Of a stretch of DNA of 64,000 nucleotides, positions 33,217-44,529 are shown piece after piece (the stretch's first letter is position 1; every line of letters begins with the position of its first letter). Source of the stretch: Sweltsa coloradensis. Its lineage: Eukaryota > Arthropoda > Insecta > Plecoptera > Chloroperlidae. The stretch lies in the NCBI GenBank assembly GCA_024449915.1, contig JAMZAV010003135.1:30604-94603 (forward strand), written 5' to 3'. Under the pieces are notes generated by a model. The model searched no databases. It saw only the letters and a program-made list of their open reading frames with translations, and was not told the DNA's origin. Made by a program: the position numbers and the translations under genes.

Positions 33217-33785
33217 AGTTTTCGGCGCACTTATACTATCTTCACAAACACATCACAAATCACACAACAAATCATCACATTTCGATAGACTTGACACTGC
33301 AAATAAAGTAATAAAATATTTAATTAAAACACACAGTTAAAGAAAATCTCGAAATGAAAATGCTCTAGCCTCGGCCCTAGGGCTACGCCTAGCTCTAGCC
33401 TTTTTAGGTCAAGGGCGTATAAACGATATAAAAAACGTACATGGATTAGTTATGGCCCTATCTACCGTTTGCATTGATTTATAATTGCAAATCTTACCAC
33501 AACTACGTTTTTAAAGCACAGAAAACGTAAACGTAGGCCTAGGGATAGTGAAACTACTCCTACTTGTCAAATTTTAGGTGAGATTACCGTACCTTTATTG
33601 TTTAAAACAAAATGTTGCAATACATGAGTTATTTTAAATACTTTTATTTGCAAATTTTTCTGCATTCAAAAATACCACTCTAATTGAAATCGGCTCGAAG
33701 AAACATATTGTCATATATTTGGATAGTTTATCCGAATATCTGGAGTTCTATTCAGTTAAGAAGCATCGAGTTGCAGCAAGAGGTG
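33217..33785. other. Non-coding
   Basis: Contains CCTCGGCCCTAGGGCTACGC near 33370; no gene. Confidence 0.4.
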
Positions 33786-34760
33786 TTTGTTAGTTGGAAG
33801 TAACAACTTTGGCGTTACCTAACAGATTGACGTCATTTGCAATGTGACCTAGTTGGTCAGCGGAATGTTGGCTGTGAAGTAATCAAGGTGGCCCAGATAA
33901 CGAGGTGTGTGTTTACGGAGTGAGGTGCTGACAGGTGGTTTCGTCAGTTGTATTGGTATAACAATCCTGGTTTTTCGATGGAATGTTTATGCTGAGTTGA
34001 ATGTTTATTTGGCCGAATTATGTAAAGCGATGTTTTGCTCTGGGAGCCTGGGCTAGTGAGAAGAGGCGCGGATTGGCCGATTGAGACACGTGGTTTGGTT
34101 GGCGGGGAGGGGGACTAGCTCTCCCGTAGGCGAGCAAGGTCGCCATCGAGGAGTCCAGTGAAGATCACACTAGAGCAAGGACGTACCGAGAGTGACGGGT
34201 CCGAGTGAGCTTTGAAGCTGGCACTTAGCCGTGAGTGGAGATGTCTATGCGGTGAAGACTCAAGACCTACATGGGAGAAGCGTTCGAGTAGCCGTCAAGA
34301 GAGAAGAGTTCGACTACAGGCCACTCCAGAGGGTCCAACGTCTACAGAGGGAGAGCGGTCCAACCAAGGGGGCAGTCCGATCGTAGAGTCGTCCTACCAC
34401 AGTCCTGGGGTATAACGTAAGTCATGTATTCACATCTAAAGAGTAACTAAGAGAGTAATTGTGGGAACCCAACACGTCAATCAGGCAACGGCATGCACAG
34501 GCTCAACCCTTGGTCAGGATAGGATTGTTGAGATTATTTAATACAGTGGCCCTTCTTTGAATTGAAAGCTGTAGTTATGTATTGTTATTTACCCCGTATT
34601 CTCTAGAATCCTCATCAACCCAAGGTCTCGGTCGATTCTATGAGCCCAGGGCCTAAGAGGGGTTATGTTCTGGGAGGCAGGCTGCTACGTCCCTAGTTAC
34701 AGCCACCCAGGCAGAAGTAACACTCACGACCAAAAGGCCTAGGTCCCTCCTAGTCTGACA
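33786..34760 (+). mobile_element. Putative 5' LTR of a Gypsy-type element
   Basis: Begins TGTTTGTTAGTTGGAAG and ends CTAGTCTGACA, so has TG...CA ends, directly followed by TGGTGGAGG, a primer-binding-site-like start as in many Ty3/Gypsy elements. It lies 0.6 kb upstream of a gag ORF in the same orientation. There is no second LTR to confirm the limits. Confidence 0.4.
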
Positions 34761-35393
34761 TGGTGGAGGTTTTCGCCGGATTTGTGTAATAGTATTTTTA
34801 TGTACTGTGTACAAATGGTTGATGGTGATTTATTTTGAGGGTGTTTGTGTAAAGAGATAGAGGGTGGAGAAAGAATAGAAGGGTGTGCAATCGTTTAGGA
34901 CTATTGCTTGTTCTTATACGGGAGGGTGAATGTTATTTTATGTTATGTATGTGTGGTACACGTAACATAAAATACATTGTATGTGTTGCGAGACTCGCGA
35001 TGTGTTAGATGTGGCAACACTGTCGCTCGCTCTGAGCCGTTGGCATCCGGTAGCGAAGAGAGAGAGAGAGAGAGAGGAAAAGATTAGATAGACGTGTTTT
35101 TGTCGGGCGTCGACAGCCTTCGTACGGCAGCGAAGTTGCTTTTCATTTCAGCAATGGAAAGGTTTTTCGTACGGGGGGGGGGGAGTCGTTTGAAAGTGAT
35201 GTTTCCCGAGAAGTTCTGTTAGCCTGTTGATTTGGAAGTTATAAATGACGTATTTAATTGGGGCTGAATTTAGTTTTGAAACAAAATTGAAGTTTTTTTT
35301 TTTTTAGAAAAATTGTTTGTTTTTGGTGACTGTTATTAAAAATTTAGAGTTAAAATTTTCTCTAGTTATCCACTTTGTAAGGATTGTTAGTTT
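34761..35393 (+). other. Leader of the Gypsy-type element
   Basis: Untranslated region between the putative LTR and gag. Contains an AG microsatellite (about 35060-35077), a G-run (35173-35183) and a T-run just before the ORF. Confidence 0.4.
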
Positions 35394-36386
35394 ATGGCGG
35401 CGCCTCTTACGGATCGCGAGTGGAGGGCTAGACTTAGGGCGCTCCGAATTCCCAACGTAATAAATAATAACGGGCGTAGGGCTACACATCAAGAGAGACT
35501 TTTAAGGTTTGCTCACAGGCATAGACCATTAGGTCAGGTAGAGAGGAATAATAACGAAGGGGTGCCTGGGGTAAACGGTCCTAACGCGGTCCCAGAACAA
35601 GTCATTGCTCCCGAGGTAGAGACAGCTGAAGAAGTCATGTCTGTGGTGGTGGTTCCTAGGGATTTTGACGGGGTACGTGAGAGTGGAACTGACTGGTTGC
35701 GGTCGTACGAACGTGCGGCAGCATCCAATGGTTGGAGTGACGCAAAGAAATTAGCAATGTTTAGTAATTATATGAAGGGGGTGGCTCTAAATTGGTTTGA
35801 TGCTCTTGAGAATAGAGCAGCCGTGGGGGCTAATGTAGAGAATACCTGGGCTTCTTGGAAAATTAATTTTCTAAATCGTTTTGAGGCTAAATTGGAAGGA
35901 GCAGTGGAGCATTGGATTTCAGAAATGAGTAATAGAAGGCAACGTAAGGGAGAGTCTGTTATGGAGTACGTTTACGATAAGATTAGATTATGTGATAAGA
36001 TAGATAAGCGGATGGCCAATGATGTAAGGGTTAGATTTTGTGTTCGGGGAGTCGTGCCGGATTTACACATACATTTGGTTAACAAGGAGTTTCGAACAGT
36101 GGATGAGATGTTAGATGTGGCAAGGGCGTTTGAGGAGAGTTTGTTGAGAAAACAGAAAGAGGAGGCTGCCGAAAAAGCTGCCGAGAAGGCTGTCGAGAGA
36201 GCTAGTGAGTTGCTGATTGCTCCCGTGCAGGTAGCGCTTCCTAATCATGTACAACAAGGTGGAGATGTGTCATCGATAGTACAAGGGTTGTCGGAGTTTA
36301 TGAAATCAATGTCAATGGAGTTTCAAGCTCTTTGGGGGGAGGTTCGGAGCCAGGCAGCTGTTCAACAAAGGGGGGCTCAAGTTTAA
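35394..36386 (+). CDS. gag: Gypsy-type gag polyprotein
   Basis: An intact 330-codon ORF. N-terminal basic region (LTDREWRARLRALRIP), then the retrotransposon gag capsid-like domain: DWLRSYERAAASNGWSDAKK, MFSNYMKGVALNWFDALEN, FLNRFEAKLEGAVEHW, GESVMEYVYDKIRLCDKID, then VDEMLDVARAFEESLLRKQK leading into an Ala/Glu coiled region. No zinc knuckle: the ORF stops (TAA) soon after, and a SINE piece begins at 36414, so pol is missing. Gag assembles the particle in which the element RNA is reverse transcribed. It is the longest undamaged ORF in the window. Confidence 0.85.
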   Translation: MAAPLTDREWRARLRALRIPNVINNNGRRATHQERLLRFAHRHRPLGQVERNNNEGVPGVNGPNAVPEQVIAPEVETAEEVMSVVVVPRDFDGVRESGTDWLRSYERAAASNGWSDAKKLAMFSNYMKGVALNWFDALENRAAVGANVENTWASWKINFLNRFEAKLEGAVEHWISEMSNRRQRKGESVMEYVYDKIRLCDKIDKRMANDVRVRFCVRGVVPDLHIHLVNKEFRTVDEMLDVARAFEESLLRKQKEEAAEKAAEKAVERASELLIAPVQVALPNHVQQGGDVSSIVQGLSEFMKSMSMEFQALWGEVRSQAAVQQRGAQV

Positions 36387-36413
36387 CAAAGCGTTACTCA
36401 ATCGCAGCAGGTT

Positions 36414-36496
36414 AGCTCGCCATTAGTTTCAGGGAGTGAAACTCCCCTATTCACGGGCCAAACCGGGAGAAGGTGTCGAGTTGGAATTTGAAGGCC
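36414..36496 (-). mobile_element. SINE-like family A, copy 8 (5' head only)
   Basis: Only the first 83 bp of the element, in minus orientation: AGCTCGCCATTAGTTTCAGG, then CACGGGCCAAACC, ending GGAATTTGAAGG. Retaining the 5' head and losing the 3' part is not explained by 5' truncation, so it was cut after insertion. Confidence 0.85.
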
Positions 36497-36517
36497 CCTT
36501 AGGTTGACAAAGAAATA

Positions 36518-37309
36518 ATGGAAAGGTACCCGGAATCATTTAAAAATCCCATGGACAACTCCGCCGTAAAAAAGTCCTCAGCGTACTGGACATTAGTAAC
36601 ACAACTTGAAACTCGATCGGAAAATCTCTCCCGGAAAGTAAATGGAACCAGAAAAAATCCTGTTAGGCGGAGATTGGAAATCGACGAGGAAGACCATGCT
36701 GAAAATCCATCAGAGCCATTGAATGCTACGAAAAAGTTAAAATACATTGATTATGGGTGCGTAAGATGGCAACCCGATTCCCTGCCTGATGGCGAGACTA
36801 GTGAAACACAAGAAGAGCACAGGCTTCACCTGGAGAAAGCATACAAAGACGATAAAACAATGCAAAGTACCAAAGAGAACGAAATTGCCACAAAAATGGA
36901 TAAAACTTACGTTACCCAACGAAAAAATATAAATTCAAACATGACGGCAAATGCAATTGAAAACAAGTGGCCATTATTGTTTGGAATAAAAATACATGGA
37001 ACACCACTTCAATACGCTGACAGACATAAATGCAATTTCTTCCTTTACCGACTTTTTTACCGAGAGGGGTCCCCTACTGCTGAAATTCTTTACTACAATG
37101 GGGGAAAAGCAAAGAGAATCTCTACAATTAGAATCTCAAACGGACAAGGCTGTTTCCCAACACCAGTCAAACTTCCCATCAGTCACTGCCATTGTTCTCA
37201 TGCTTGTGGGTTTGAAACCAACACCAATACCACAAACATGACTGACCTACAACAACAATGCAAACAAGATAAACTCACAAGACAACATTTCACGTCACAA
37301 AACAGTTAG
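36518..37309 (+). pseudogene. SAMD3-like element-associated protein, frameshifted
   Basis: The first part reads IDYGCVRWQPDSLPDGETSE, then HLEKAYKDD, TYVTQRKNIN and ENKWPLLFGIK. This GCxxWQPxxLPxGET ... TYxTQR ... WPxLF pattern is found in SAMD3-like proteins that are multicopy in fish and invertebrates. A one-base change near 36990 moves the continuation (EHHFNTLTDINAISSFTDFF, GPLLLKFF) to another frame. Function unknown; probable transposon passenger gene. Confidence 0.6.
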
Positions 37310-37690
37310 ATGACGTAAAAGTTCAGCAATGTGCTTCGATTTATTTCGTATTTCGATGTTTTAATTTAGTGACAGCTTTGTGTGTAATACTTGACGGAAA
37401 TTAGCTTGTGGCTCATGGCTGTGTTGTAAAAAGTACACTGTGTAGGCCTAATGTAGATGATTGTTCTGTATTACAGATTGTGTTGTTAGTGTTCTTGCAG
37501 TAGTGATTTAAACATACATGCACAATAACGATATTGCCGTTTTTATTTTAATTTGAATACATTTTTTTTTTTTTACAATTAATAACGTTATTGCTTGTCG
37601 TGGAGTTGTCTGATAAAATTTCGTTAAATTAAAAAAATATATGAAAATTATATTTTTTATTTGGAATGTAGTAAGGATAGACTAGAAATG
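37310..37690. other. Non-coding
   Basis: AT-rich; T-run at 37563-37574. No gene. Confidence 0.4.
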
Positions 37691-37856
37691 ACTTTAGTGG
37701 CCTCGTTAGTAGACTTAGCTGCTATAACTAAGAGAGCACAAATTCCTTTCTCTTCATGATTACCGGCAGGTTTGGCAGCTCCTACGCCTGTTTCTGCTTT
37801 AGTCCATTCATCAACTTTAGAAACAGCTGGGGTTTATCTTTTAATTCGATTTTATG
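37691..37856 (+). pseudogene. ND5: Nuclear copy of mitochondrial ND5 (NUMT)
   Basis: With the invertebrate mitochondrial code this reads AAMTKSAQIPFSSWLPAGLA, then [20 protein letters not shown], then LLIRF, the quinone-channel segment of complex I subunit 5. It needs TGA=Trp (in SSW) and AGA=Ser (in TKS), so it cannot be expressed from the nucleus. A few residues differ from the usual form (Gly-Leu for Ala-Met, Glu for Val), as expected for a decaying copy. Confidence 0.9.
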
Positions 37857-38463
37857 TTTAATGACGCTATTTTTGTGTTAAAACAAATATTAATAAATAC
37901 ATATAAATAAATAAATAAAAATAAATAAATTCTTAAAATAACATTCTTTAGCCAACGGAATCAATTAACTACAAATGTGATAAACCAAAAATCCTAGCAA
38001 ATAGGACTAAACCGTGTCAAGGCTCTTAACTCACATTGAACAGAACCATCACTTTCTGAACATCAACTCCTCAGGCTGCAAGGACGGAACAGACAGAGCA
38101 TAACACCGAGATGACGAGCACTTCCCTATATTGCTTAACGTCTTATATTTATGCAACTTGGCTAATCGAGACAAAAGGGGGATATCCAAACATAAGGGAT
38201 GACGCGGGGGGGACAAGGGGTGGACAGGCCTGTGATGGTCAGAACCAGCCACAAGGTTAAAGCAGGACAGAACAAAGAGAGAACAAAACCTTCCAGTCAA
38301 AGAAAACATAAAAGGAGAGTGGGCTAGATTTAAAGTTACCGTCATGAAAATTTCAAACAACAACAGGTCCAGTAATAAGTTAAAGATATATAGTACTTTG
38401 TTAAAAAACCAGCCAGATGGATTGCACAATATATTGCTCCTCATTGAACTCATGTTCTCTCTC
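37857..38463. other. Non-coding apart from a SINE fragment
   Basis: Contains AAATAAATA-type sequence at 37899-37930 and SINE copy 9 at 38127-38256. Confidence 0.5.
38127..38256 (-). mobile_element. SINE-like family A, copy 9 (3' part)
   Basis: Minus orientation: TATTGCTTAACGTCTTATAT, then CTTGGCTAATCGAGAC, then GGGACAAGGGGTGGACAGGC, ending at CAGCCACAAGG. 5'-truncated. Confidence 0.88.
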
Positions 38464-39796
38464 TCCGGCCGAGGCCGTCGCTATACTCACTTCGTTCTCA
38501 GGCCGTAGCCTGGCTTTTGTGACGTCACACTAGTGGGCCGACTGTGCAGCGCGCCAGCAGCTGCCGCGTGTTGTTAGATAGGCGTGCGTTCAAAGACCCT
38601 TCCACAATTTTTGGGACTAGGTTATGTGGTATGACAGTATGTTAATGTTTCGGCAATATTATAAGCAATTATTAACTGGATTGAATGTTTTCTAAGCGTT
38701 TTAACTGCATTTATATTAGAAGTTAGAATCACAACAAAATGCATAATTCTGTTTATATTCATAGCAAACGAACTAACTCTTTGGAAATTATAATGTAATG
38801 TGAGTCATTATTCATGCTAATTAATATACTTCTTTATATAAAATTATATAATTAATAAATTTTAATAATTTTCAAGAAACTACTTGTTCCTGTGAACCTC
38901 TCCGATTTGTGCACCTTTTAAGTGCAGCAATTGTCTTTTCGTCAAATAACCTAAGAGCAAAATTTACATTAGTCTCTCCAAATTACTTGGACTTTTCTTC
39001 TCTCATGTTTCTCATCTCATGTTTGCCTATGCCTTTTTCGTAAATTGTTCTGAGATGAGACATACTACAGATTATGCAGTCAATCTCATGTGAGATATTG
39101 ACCATCACATTTAAATAACAAGAGGGTGCAGGACTTGGGATTACCACTGTTTGTTAAAAAAAAACGACGAAGGAAGGTTCAAGTTTTTCTCTACACATTT
39201 TTTCAAACAATTATCTTTTAACTCGGTTATTATCTGATACGAGACTCAAAACAGCACAGCCAGCTTTTAGCCACTGGAATAACATAATTAGTTTTGTATT
39301 TTATTACACCAACATAATATACACACGCATGTAAACATGCTTAGAATATTATATCCAAATTTTTATCCGCAGCATTAACTTTCATTTGATACCCATATTG
39401 ACAGTATTCATGCGTTTCGGAGTGTTATCATATTAATGCTAATTAGACACACGCAAGGAAAGCATTATAGATAAAATCTGTTCAACGAATTAAAGCACTC
39501 TGCATCTTTATTTTGCTTACTTGCTTTATTACTAATGTATTTTGATACAAATTAATTAGTTCTGTCCTTTATTTGCGATACCTGAAAAAAAATTGATCGA
39601 ATGTAGGCATTATTTTTTTCATATAACAAAATTGTTTGGCAAAACCAATTTTTGAAAAATTACTCTACTAAAGAATAACTATACATTTGTAATCGTTAAT
39701 TAATTGTAGTAATTACAGGGGTAGCAGAGCGATAAACTTTCATTCAGCATATAAAGATATGACAATATAGACTGTTAGGTGGCTCTTAACCCCCCC

Positions 39797-41010
39797 CCCC
39801 CCCTCGAACTAATGCTACCATATGTTTTCTTAAAGGAAATTAATCGTTCTTTCCATTTCTGCCTGTTTGCCAATTGGCAGCTGGGGCGTTTAGACGGTAG
39901 GGGTGTCCAAAGTCACATATGCAAATATATGTTAAATTTTTTTCTAATGCAAATTAATTTTCATTTTATAATTTGATTGCAAGACCTAACATCATACATG
40001 ATGTCAAAACATAATACACCTACTGATTTTATATATGTATACACAGGGTTGTCCAAAACGTCACAAAATAGTATGAAACTTGTGGCGGCCATTCTTTCAT
40101 CTGTATGTATATAACCCCCTCGAACTTATAACAGTGTGTGTTTTCTCACAGCTGAAACTATGTTATTCTCATGCATGCATGTTTGTCAGTTAACATCTGG
40201 GGCGTTTAGACGATAGGGGTGTCCAATGTCTCATATGCAAACATATGTTCATATATTTTTCCTAGGTAAAGTTTATCTGCATTTCATAATTATTTTGCAC
40301 AACCTAACATTGTGCACGATGTACAACCCTAAAACAACAATTACGGATTTGTTTATGGTATATACAGGGTTGTCCAAAAGATATATGATGTTATGCAACA
40401 TATAGCAGCCTTCTTACATATGTTAATCATCCCCTCGAACTAAAAAAGGGCTATGCTCTTATAGCTGAAACTACATGTTTTTTTCACGAATGCATATTTG
40501 TCATTTGGTAACTGGGACGTCTATATTTTAGGAGTATCGTGTAGGAAGTTACAATTATACTAAATGATTGAATATTTCGTGTGTTGCAAGTTGATCAACA
40601 ATAATTATTCATACTTATTTAAATGTTTGAACTCCAAACCGCATGAACGCCGTTGCACGGTGAAAATGTTTTCTATCATTTCATTGCGTATTTTACTATT
40701 TTCTGTTATTATTCACAAGGTTGTCCAAAATCTCCAGTAAGAATATGCAGCTTGTGGCTTTCTTTCCAGATGTACATTTGAGTATACTTTTAAAGCTAAT
40801 AGGGACGCATAAATTGTTTTAGAATGATACACATTTGTTTCACATTCAACCCTGTTAAAGTATGCACAGGGAAACTAGTCAAAATAGATGGGATGCAGAA
40901 AGTCTGTAGGCCTACTATACGGCAGAAAGAACCATATTCGGAGAGTTTGCAATGGTTTATATTAAAAGTCAGTAGCTTGTTCTTATCCTCTTGATCACGT
41001 ACACCCTCGA
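39797..41010 (+). repeat. Left-arm tandem repeat, three to four units of about 315 bp
   Basis: Unit starts CTCGAACT at 39803, 40119, 40434 and, more diverged, 41007. Each of the first units has a GCTGAAAC or TTTGCCA-type middle, GGGGCGTTTAGACG (39883, 40199; altered in the third) and GGTTGTCCAAAA (about 40047, 40367, 40719). Confidence 0.75.
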
Positions 41011-41809
41011 ACTGAAGTAAATCAAGGGATGGGTGTAGTCAATACAACTAGACACCTTGATTTACTCATGATCGCTGATATGCATCATTGTCATTAGGAA
41101 ATGCCAATACAATTCTCGTAATTACGAACAAGATTGAACATCTTGATTAATCACCGAGAAGAAGTCCCCTCATTGCCATAATTTAGATATACAAAACGCA
41201 CTATAGCGGTGTCAAATTGTAGATACGAATACAGTTCTACCTAGTCATTTTTGTTCCAGATAATGCACACAGGTTGGCTATGACTGCTGTATATGCTGCC
41301 AATAAGCCCTATTGTGCATTGTGTATAGCTGATTAGTATCACAACTCGGCCAATGGAAAAACTTTCCCTATACATAAAATTATTTCTTTCAAATTTGTAC
41401 AACAAAATACTAACAGTAAAAATTAAGATAATAGCATCTAGCTATAGGCTTACGTGAAGCTCTAATCAGTTTTAATGGCTTCACCTTCATCACAATGTCT
41501 GTATGTACATGTGTAATTCAATATAGTCGGTATTTAAGTACTTCTGAAGGACCATTAGTATGATTATTAGTGTCAGAAGTAAATACACATAGATTCCATA
41601 CATAAAGATTCAATATATTCCATTATTTTATACTTTTGTCTGTGTTTTCTCACATATGAGAAAACAAATTTTTGTAGATACAGGTTCGGGGCAGGGAAAA
41701 AATGTGGGAATAATATTAGTAATTGTATTTTGAAAGATATTTGAAAATTTTACAAGAGCGAAGAGAACTACCGGTACGGCAATATTAAAAACAACATTAA
41801 GTGACTTTG

Positions 41810-42720
41810 AATACCCCTGCAGGTCAAACGCCCCAGCTGCCAAATGGCAAATAGGTGGATTATTAATCGTGATTTTTTTCTGAACAAAACTGCTATGGTG
41901 AAAATTACTTCGGGGGCCCCGGAGGGACGCTCCCTTTGCACCTGACGGTATATTATGATCGAGTTTGACCTTATTCAAACAATTCTTTACAAGAACACAA
42001 CACACTATTTGGACAACCCTGTATTAAAACAGCACGCCATTATATTGTTTAGGTTAGAATATAAATTCGGTGCTGACTGGGCCAACTAATACATTGATTT
42101 TGCCCTATTTTAATTGTTATTTCTCTCAAATTGTTGTAATTTGAATTCAAAATTTTGGACAACCCTGATAAAAATTATAATTCTTTGCTATGCCCACATA
42201 CAATACGTATTCTTAGACAGGTTTACTGATTTTAGTAACATGAACACATTTTTAGCACTTTAAAAAAATGTTGTATATTAGCAATAATATAAAACCCAGC
42301 ATTTTGGACAGCCCTTGAATTGTTTTTGCATAATTTATTTTTTAAATTCAGTGGTTCTTTCATTTTATGTATAAAATAAAGCTTTAGGCGGATTATATGT
42401 CCAATCTTTAATGTTAAAGTGTATAAAACAGTAAAATCGATTATTATTAATTTTGGGCACCCCTTTACAAAAAAAGAAATCGCTTTTGTTTTAAAAAATC
42501 AAAAATAATGTGTTAAATGATAATTAAAAATAATTTTTGAATTTTATCAAAAACTTTGACCGTTATAGCAGGTCAAAGTTTCGCAACTTTCGACTTTGGA
42601 CACCCCTGGAGGTCAAACGCCCCAGCTGCCAAGTGGCAAACAGGTGGATTATTAATCGCGATTTTTTTCTGAACAAAACTGCTATAGTGAAAATTAGTTC
42701 GAGGGGGGGGGGGGGAGGGT
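41810..42720 (-). repeat. Right-arm repeats, inverted relative to the left arm
   Basis: Two well-conserved blocks of about 110 bp (41813-41925 and 42597-42710) share CAAACGCCCCAGCTGCCAA, GGTGGATTATTAATCG, TTTTTTTCTGAACAAAACTG. Between them TTTGGACAACCCTG-type phrases occur at about 42009, 42155 and 42301. Confidence 0.75.
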
Positions 42721-43150
42721 CGCTTCCTGAGCACCTCATGGTCTAATATCTGAAGGAGAAAAAAATCTGTAACAATTATTCCCGGGTCAAATGGCTATTT
42801 GGGGGTATCTGTGCGGCGTGTGTCCCGAATGGTGTCTCGCTACCGAGCGACGCAAGTCGGCCCACTAGCGTGACGTCACAGCACAACTTGCAGCGCAGTC
42901 TCCGGCCTGTACGTTAGCGACGGCCTCGCTCCGGCACGGTGACTAGTGAGTAGCAACGTCCACGTGTGTCTCTAGGGAAAAATTATATTTCGGCTAGTTT
43001 TTCGTTCAATACAACATTCTAAACCGTTTCAATAGAGCCGTAACATCATCATATATTCGCCAAAGTGTTTTTATTTAGTGATTATCTATCTTCAGACTTA
43101 TTATTTGCCTGTTATTTGTTTCATCGTTTTATTCTCTCAATTCCGCCAAC

Positions 43151-43984
43151 ATGTCTTCAGTTCGCGCATCCAATACCAACCCTACACCCTTAAAAAGCGC
43201 TAAAACCGTGAAGGATGTCGCGACGTACTGCACGTCTTTGGAGGGTGCGTTGTTAAAACGCCTCGACGATCTCCAAACAGAGACAAACGCAAAGCTAAAC
43301 GACATGAATCTCGCCATGACATCAAACGCAAAGAAGGAAATTGGCAGGAATATTGCAGCGGACATTGCTGAGCTTCAGATCAAATGGGAGGACTCAGATA
43401 TCAGCTGTGAGAGATGGCATTAGAGGAGAGCTAGAGACCCTGCGATCTGACCTGGAGCGGATCGACACCACGCTGCTCGATCAAGAGGACAGGATCGACG
43501 CGGCAGAACAATACAGCCGTCGAAACTGCCTCTTGATCCACGGATTGCCGGAGCGTCCCGGCGAGGACGTGGTGGACACTGTTCTTTGGTTCTACGCCCA
43601 GTTAAAGTTCAACCTGCGGGTGGAGGAACTAGACCGGTGCCATCGACTCGGGCTGGTAAGAAACAACACGGCGCAAGTTGTCGCCGCGGGTCATTTAAGG
43701 CCAATAATAGTCAAATTAACAAGGTACTGCACGAGGGCAGAGATGTGGGGGCGCAAGAGGAACCTCGGCAAGGCTGGATACTTTCTGACAAAATCCCTTA
43801 CTCGAGCCACAGCAGCACTCCTAAAGAAGGCCAAGGACATCGCCACCGCCCGCAATGTTTGGACCCAGGATGGTTGCATCACCGTCCTGGGCCACAACAA
43901 TTGCAGAATATACATCAACTGCGATCGCGACATGGTTCAGCTGGAAAACTATGTGCCCCCTGTTAAGCCATCCCAAAACGTTTA
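43151..43984 (+). pseudogene. LINE ORF1p-like protein (coiled coil plus RRM-like), one frameshift
   Basis: Starts MSSVRASNTNPTPLK with a helical N-terminus (SLEGALLKRLDDLQTE). A frame change near 43390 leads into EQYSRRNCLLIHGLPERPGE, ELDRCHRLGL, RPIIVKLTRYCTRAEMWGRK, then SLTRATAALLKKAKDI and VWTQDGCITVLGHNNCRIYI. The SRRNCLLIHGLPE ... RCHRLG ... VWTxDGxI order is the L1-type/transposase-22 ORF1 fold, an RNA-binding trimer in retrotransposon particles. ORF2 is absent: a short non-coding stretch with TAATAATAATAATTC follows. Confidence 0.75.
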
Positions 43985-44114
43985 AAAATCCCCTAATCGG
44001 ACACACGTGAAGTGAAGAGAGAAAAAACAATTTAATAATAATAATTCTTTATTTTATTTTGATCGTGTACATGGTACAGATATGCACTGCTCCGAAGAGA
44101 GTGTGAAATAGTAG

Positions 44115-44527
44115 ATATTCTAATTTAAGGGGGTGCTGCCATATTACATGAACTTAGTAAAAATCATCATAGGGTTATTCTAGGTATAAAATTTATTAAA
44201 CCTCGATTAATTAAAAGTCTACGACTCCCTAATCGCTCATAAGAAATATTTGCTAAACAAAATAAACCAGATGAACATAAACCATGAGCAATTATCAAAG
44301 TAAATGACCCACAGAATCCCCAATAAGTTAAAGTTATTAATCCCCCTAAAACAATCCCCATATGAGCAACAGATGAGTAAGCAATTAAGGCCTTCAAATC
44401 TGTCTGACGTAAACATATCAAACTAACTAATACACCTCCAACTAAACTAATACCTACTCAGATATAATTAAAAGTCAAACCAGAACAAAAGTTAATAACA
44501 TAAAAGGGTAAGGGTAATCCATTGCTG
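44115..44527 (-). pseudogene. ND4: Nuclear copy of mitochondrial ND4 (NUMT)
   Basis: On the minus strand with the invertebrate mitochondrial code: [88 protein letters not shown] must be Trp three times and AGA Ser, so it is a mitochondrial sequence stranded in the nucleus. Complex I subunit 4; motifs are arthropod-like. It sits 6.3 kb from the ND5 piece and in opposite orientation. Confidence 0.93.
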
Positions 44528-44529
44528 AA

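Larger units (their letters stand above)
38464..42934. mobile_element. Foldback-type element of about 4.5 kb with repeat-built inverted arms
   Basis: Left end (38464-38546) and right end (42853-42934) are imperfect reverse complements. Shared blocks are CGAGGCCGTCGCTA, AGGCCG, GTGACGTCAC, CTAGTGGGCCGACT. Inside, the left half carries tandem units of about 315 bp with landmarks CCCTCGAACT, CAGCTGGGGCGTTT, GGGTTGTCCAAAA. The right half carries the same landmarks in reverse complement (CAAACGCCCCAGCTG at 41823 and 42612; TTTTGGACAACCCTG). No transposase ORF was found, so it is non-autonomous. No target duplication was fixed. Confidence 0.65.

Noticed and set aside
43586..43966. 126-codon frame overlapping the LINE ORF1
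   Set aside because: Alternative-frame shadow; the other frame carries the conserved ORF1 motifs.
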